Below are positions 60,321 to 64,000 of a DNA stretch of 64,000 nt, piece after piece. Source of the stretch: Haliclona indistincta (lineage: Eukaryota > Porifera > Demospongiae > Haplosclerida > Chalinidae); NCBI GenBank assembly GCA_964017065.1, contig OZ024784.1:1178598-1242597 (forward strand). Reading direction: 5' to 3'. Each line of letters starts with the position of its first letter. Positions within the stretch are counted from its first letter, which is position 1. Under the pieces are notes generated by a model that saw nothing but the letters and a program-made list of their open reading frames with translations, was not told where the DNA came from and did not search any database. Position numbers and translations under genes: made by a program.

Positions 60321-63155
60321 CTATGTAGCTCTCAGATTGTGTGAACATTCGACGGTGAATGTGATACTTCCTTGGGTCTCGTTTTCATGGTTGCGCCCCT
60401 TCTCCATCAGCTTTTGGGTATGTCGCTCGCTGGCACCGTCACGGGGAACGGTAGAGCTGACCTCACCCATGAATTTGTCGACTAATACATTGTGGTTGAT
60501 CACCTACAATGGGTAGAGTGTATTATACAAGCTGCATTATATGCATAAGGTCACTGACCTGTATCTTGACTTCTGCCTCTGCTGGTTTCTTCACATAGAA
60601 TACAACGTCTGAGTTGAATTTTGGTTCAAGTGTGTCCTTGCAAATAGGAGTGAGCACTGTGGTTCCTTCGCAAGTCACCTTACAATAAGGATCAGCGCCT
60701 GCATGATCAAACACTCACTAGCTTGCAGTCCACTAACATGTATATATACCAACCTTTCCCCGTCATGTCTTGCTTGGCTAGTCCTTGAGCATTAATCAGA
60801 CGTACAGTGACAGCAGCTTGAGGCTGCCGGTAGCAACAACAGCAGAGGAGCCCAAAGCAACCACGTTTAGGTTCATCCTTGGTCAGCATCCTGGGGAAAC
60901 ACTAATCAAATTATTGCAGACACATTATGGTGTAACTCACATTGGTTTGCTGTCCCGCTCTGTGTATATACGTAACAGGAACTCACGTTCCAGTGCAGGC
61001 TCAAAAGTTGATGGTACGATGACGTAACGTCCTTGAGTCAGGGTGTATCGACCAAACACTGACCTTTTATTAGTAAAGGTGACATTGCCAGCAGACTCTC
61101 TCATTGAATGGATACGATATTTTCTGTTCTCCTCAACCTATCAACAGCCAGGTCAACACACAGTGCATCCACACAGACAAGCACTGATACCTTCATGATG
61201 AGTAACCCAATGGAAAAATTCTTTCCTTCAGTTTTGTTGCCTTTGCTCAAGTTCGCACGAGGATCTTGTTGCATTAAACTAACCATCACCTCTTGAGTTT
61301 CGTGCATTACAGCAAATGTAAACTGGTCAAAACCATCAACATATAAACACACACACCGCCACAACAATACCTGTGGGTTATGCAGAAAGGTGTCCTTATG
61401 ATTGCTACAGCCACCAGCACTACGGCCCTGCCATCTGCTGACGAAAGATCCCTCGTGCCATGTCTTCTGAAGAGAGAGGACCCTCGTGTTGATGAGACGA
61501 CAGACACTGACATTGGTGTACCACTGACACCAATCACTGAACTCCATCCTGTAGGAGAGAGAGAGGGAAGGAATTAAGAATGGGAGGGAAAGAAGAGAGA
61601 GGGGAGGAATTAAGAGAGGAATTAAGAGAGGAGGGAGGAATTGAGAGAGAGGAGGAATTAAGAGAAGAGGGGAGGAATTAAGAGAGGAGGGAGGAATCAA
61701 GAAAGAGGGAGGGATTATCAATAGTTAGAAGGAGGAATTAACAGAGAGGGGAATTTATCAAGGGTGGAGATAGTTCTTATCACATACCAAAACTCGCCAT
61801 CATCTTCAACTTTTAGTTCCATTTTGTCCTTTTCTTTCTTAGGCACACGAGTCCACTCCTCAGAACTGGAACACAGCTATTAAACCAATCCTTCACAATG
61901 CACACACTTACCCATCACTCCAAGGGCCGTTCCACTCCTTCTTGCCCCAAGGATTCCTCATCTTGATCATCAACAGTTTCTCTCTCTTGAAGACGCTTGT
62001 CAGACCAGAAGACAAGCTCATCTGCTCAGAGGTACAAGCTCTAACACGAGAACACAAGCGCTAACATACCTTCTTAACATCAGTGATAGTGTAGGCATGT
62101 CCCTTGATCAGACCACAAGGCAGCTCTGCCTCTGCAGCTTCTCCTTCCTTGAGCTGAACAAAACACATAGTACTGTCACTCATGTTTGTTGCCTCTACAA
62201 TCATAATGTACTGTTGTATTCTAGTTGCCTGTTGCATCACTCGAACAACTCATGCATGCTAACCGATATAGAGCAAGATATCATGGCTCGGTGCTTGTGA
62301 GCATGAAGCAGGTTCTACACATGGAGGGAATGAACAAGTAGCTCGTGGAGATGACAGCAACACACACCTCATATAATTCCAGTTTCTTTTCTTCATTGTC
62401 TACTAGACCACCACTCTGAACATCAAAGGTTTCGCTGAGTCCTCCAGTGAAGTCAACCAGAGCATCACCAGTCTGTCCACCAGTCAGTGCTTCGTATGAT
62501 CCAGCCATTCTGAGTAAAGTGGTATAACAACATAATTCGTGGTGCGTCTGTATTCTTACTTGGCGTATGCTTTCTCTAGCAGAGGGCTCCAGAACTCGTT
62601 CTCATCTTTGGACTTGCAGAAGAGCAGCTGGTTATCACGAGTGGGTAGATAGTCATCAATAACAACATCCACCCATTCTCCAAACCGCCAGAAACGAAAA
62701 TGAAAAATGCCGCAATATCGATCAGTGTGATTGGAATCCCACTCCTGAGCCGATGCAATACACTAATGTACACACACAGCCTTGTACACACACACCTGTG
62801 CTTTATGATCAGGGACAACCTTCTCCCAAAGTTTAGGTTCAAGAGCTAGCGCAGAGCAAGCCGCCACCAGCCAGCAGTTCCCCAGGATCCCTTGGTTAAG
62901 ATCGCTTGCTGACAGACCCTTCACCACTAGATGTGGGTCAGAGCATATGTCCTGTGAGAGGAGAGATGCTAGCAGTTACAGCAAGCTAATGTCGCCTACC
63001 CTTGGTCTCTTCCATACAACATCTCCTTCATTCCTACCACTATAGAACATGGACTCAGCCGATGGAGGGAAGGCGGGATCAGTGAAGAGCTCTCCCCTCC
63101 TCTGACACTCCTGCTTCAGCTTACGGTAATCCTGATTCAAATACTTGCGAACCAT
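60321..63155 (-). CDS. Calpain-5/6-type cysteine protease
   Basis: Start ATG 63155 ([20 protein letters not shown]), which aligns with the N-terminus of calpain-5. About a dozen exons. The protease core has the active-site Cys in [12 protein letters not shown] (near 62870), His in [11 protein letters not shown] (near 62085) and Asn in [12 protein letters not shown] (near 61955), so it should be catalytic rather than calpain-6-like. The beta-sandwich domain follows (61180-61560 and neighbours) and then a C-terminal C2 domain (60500-60890: [20 protein letters not shown], then FMGEV). There is no penta-EF hand, so this is a non-classical (PalB/TRA-3 branch) calpain, calcium-regulated through core and C2. 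A Cys-rich insert ([10 protein letters not shown]) precedes the C2 domain and could be palmitoylated. The stop is at 60321-60323. Exon limits were not checked base by base. Confidence 0.92.
61555..61760. repeat. Purine-rich repeat with aggaattaagagagg units in calpain intron
   Basis: Imperfect ~15-base units reading gaggaattaagag in a GA-rich background. On the coding strand it is a pyrimidine tract close to the acceptor of the exon starting near 61551. Confidence 0.85.
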
Positions 63156-63381
63156 GATTCTCCTATGTATGAAAATATTTAGTCTAAAGTTGCTTATTCT
63201 TGTTCTAGATGGTCATTGTAGCAGACAGTCTCCTAGCAACCAGCACGCCTGTTACACATGCATAATTATTGCACAGTATATTACTAATGCATCTAGCTTG
63301 TTGACAATTTAGCAATACATGTGTAATGTTATACAGAATGAATGTTATGATATTCTCAAAGGAATTGATTTGATACATGTA
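63156..63381. other. Spacer, no gene seen
   Basis: AT-rich upstream flank of the calpain gene. It could hold a last exon of the ORF at 63382-63723 if that gene is spliced. Confidence 0.4.
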
Positions 63382-63723
63382 TCAAATGCAACACATCATA
63401 CAACAGCCTTTTACTTGTATTTTATAGCGAGAGGCTCGATCTATACATAATGCATCCTGTAGGCGAGCTAGCTCTAAATTATGCTCACTTAATCTCTCTT
63501 CTTTGCTCGCTGCTCCAAGTTTTACGCCTCTCACAGTTGCTGGAAGACTTGCTGCGAGCCGCTGACGATCCTCGCTAAAGTAGTTGCTAAGCACCAAGGA
63601 GGTCAGACGGAGAATTTGCGATCGAATAGCAAGAGGATGACCCTCCATTGTGTTTGCTTTAATTAGAAAACGCTGAATAGGGTGGAGTTGAAGGAAGCTG
63701 GCTCTAGTGTTGCCAGATTCCAT
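63382..63723 (-). CDS. Small unrecognised protein, first exon or whole gene
   Basis: 113-codon frame starting MESGNTRASFLQLHPIQRFL. It is helical, basic to neutral and has even amino-acid use, unlike repeat-driven frames in the window; no signal peptide or TM. The last residues (VKGCCMMCCI) look non-coding, and a donor-like gtaaaag lies just after KIQ near 63410, so the gene may splice into the spacer at 63156-63381. A second possible start is the internal MEGHPLAIR. I do not recognise the family; an LYR-type mitochondrial protein was considered but the motif does not fit. Confidence 0.45.
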   Translation of the reverse strand: MESGNTRASFLQLHPIQRFLIKANTMEGHPLAIRSQILRLTSLVLSNYFSEDRQRLAASLPATVRGVKLGAASKEERLSEHNLELARLQDALCIDRASRYKIQVKGCCMMCCI

Positions 63724-64000
63724 TTATGATTTTAGTACATGTAGTATTTTTCTCAAGATAAATTTATTCTAGTTTTAGTTTTAGTTATAGTAATCACTTT
63801 CAAATGTTTTAGTTATAGTTAGTATTAGTATACTATAACACATTTAATTTGGTTTTAGTTTTAGTTCACCAATGCAAATTGAATTATAGTTTTGATATAA
63901 TATTGGGCATTCTATACAAGTACACATATACAGTCACAATTATTATTTATTTTGCCTAAGAAATACTTCATGCTCTAAGTTTAAATATGTCAGTCGATTT
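63724..64000. repeat. AT-rich end with TTTTAGTT-type short repeats
   Basis: Repeated ttttagttttagttatag strings at about 63765-63870 in an AT-rich flank. No gene is seen to the window end. Confidence 0.6.

Overview
The window is animal nuclear DNA, most likely from a demosponge. The reasons are spliced genes with very short introns (about 45 to 300 bases, GT-AG, rarely GC-AG), animal-only families (adhesion GPCRs with a GPS site, receptor tyrosine kinases, calpain, PLAC8), and lineage-expanded receptors with SRCR, nidogen (NIDO) and somatomedin B modules. The species call is an inference from gene style; no marker gene was seen.

Layout, left to right. (1) 1-15.6 kb: two related adhesion-GPCR-type genes start head-to-head about 95 bases apart near 7.2 kb. 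The minus-strand one runs off the left edge; the plus-strand one is complete, with Ig-like modules, two hormone-receptor modules, EGF/TSP3, GAIN/GPS and 7TM. (2) 15.75-17.4 kb: a caspase-like C14 peptidase with a predicted N-myristoylation site. (3) 18.0-23.3 kb: a third adhesion GPCR with an unrecognised cysteine-rich N-terminus and a fold-back MITE in an intron. (4) 23.6-25.7 kb: the PP2A catalytic subunit, exactly 309 residues but with an altered C-terminal tail. (5) 26.0-29.9 kb: a one-exon ~1300-residue multipass membrane protein. (6) 30.1-33.2 kb: a Ser/Thr kinase with an unassigned C-terminal half. (7) 33.5-56.6 kb: four tandem same-strand receptor tyrosine kinases, in two pairs (A/B and C/D), with a repeat-rich 5.6 kb spacer between A and B that also holds an Ig/FN3 relic. 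(8) 57.3-60.1 kb: three PLAC8-family genes. (9) 60.3-63.2 kb: a calpain-5-like protease. (10) 63.4-63.7 kb: a small unrecognised ORF.

The strongest candidate for a little-described system is the RTK array. Each member has signal peptide - SRCR-like - NIDO - somatomedin B - SRCR (one or two) - stalk - TM - tyrosine kinase, with every catalytic motif intact. Kinase and NIDO exons look homogenised between copies while SRCR modules diverge. That pattern suits a receptor family under diversification for extracellular recognition (self/non-self, microbes or matrix). Together with three adhesion GPCRs and a large multipass receptor-like protein, the window is dominated by cell-surface sensors.

Many introns carry micro- or minisatellites placed directly against splice sites: CT-type tracts form the pyrimidine tract of acceptors, and two minisatellites begin at donor sites. 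Exon ends are inferred from splice consensus, reading phase and family alignment by eye. They are exact where lengths summed to a whole number of codons (PP2A, caspase-like gene, RTK A, first PLAC8) and approximate elsewhere.
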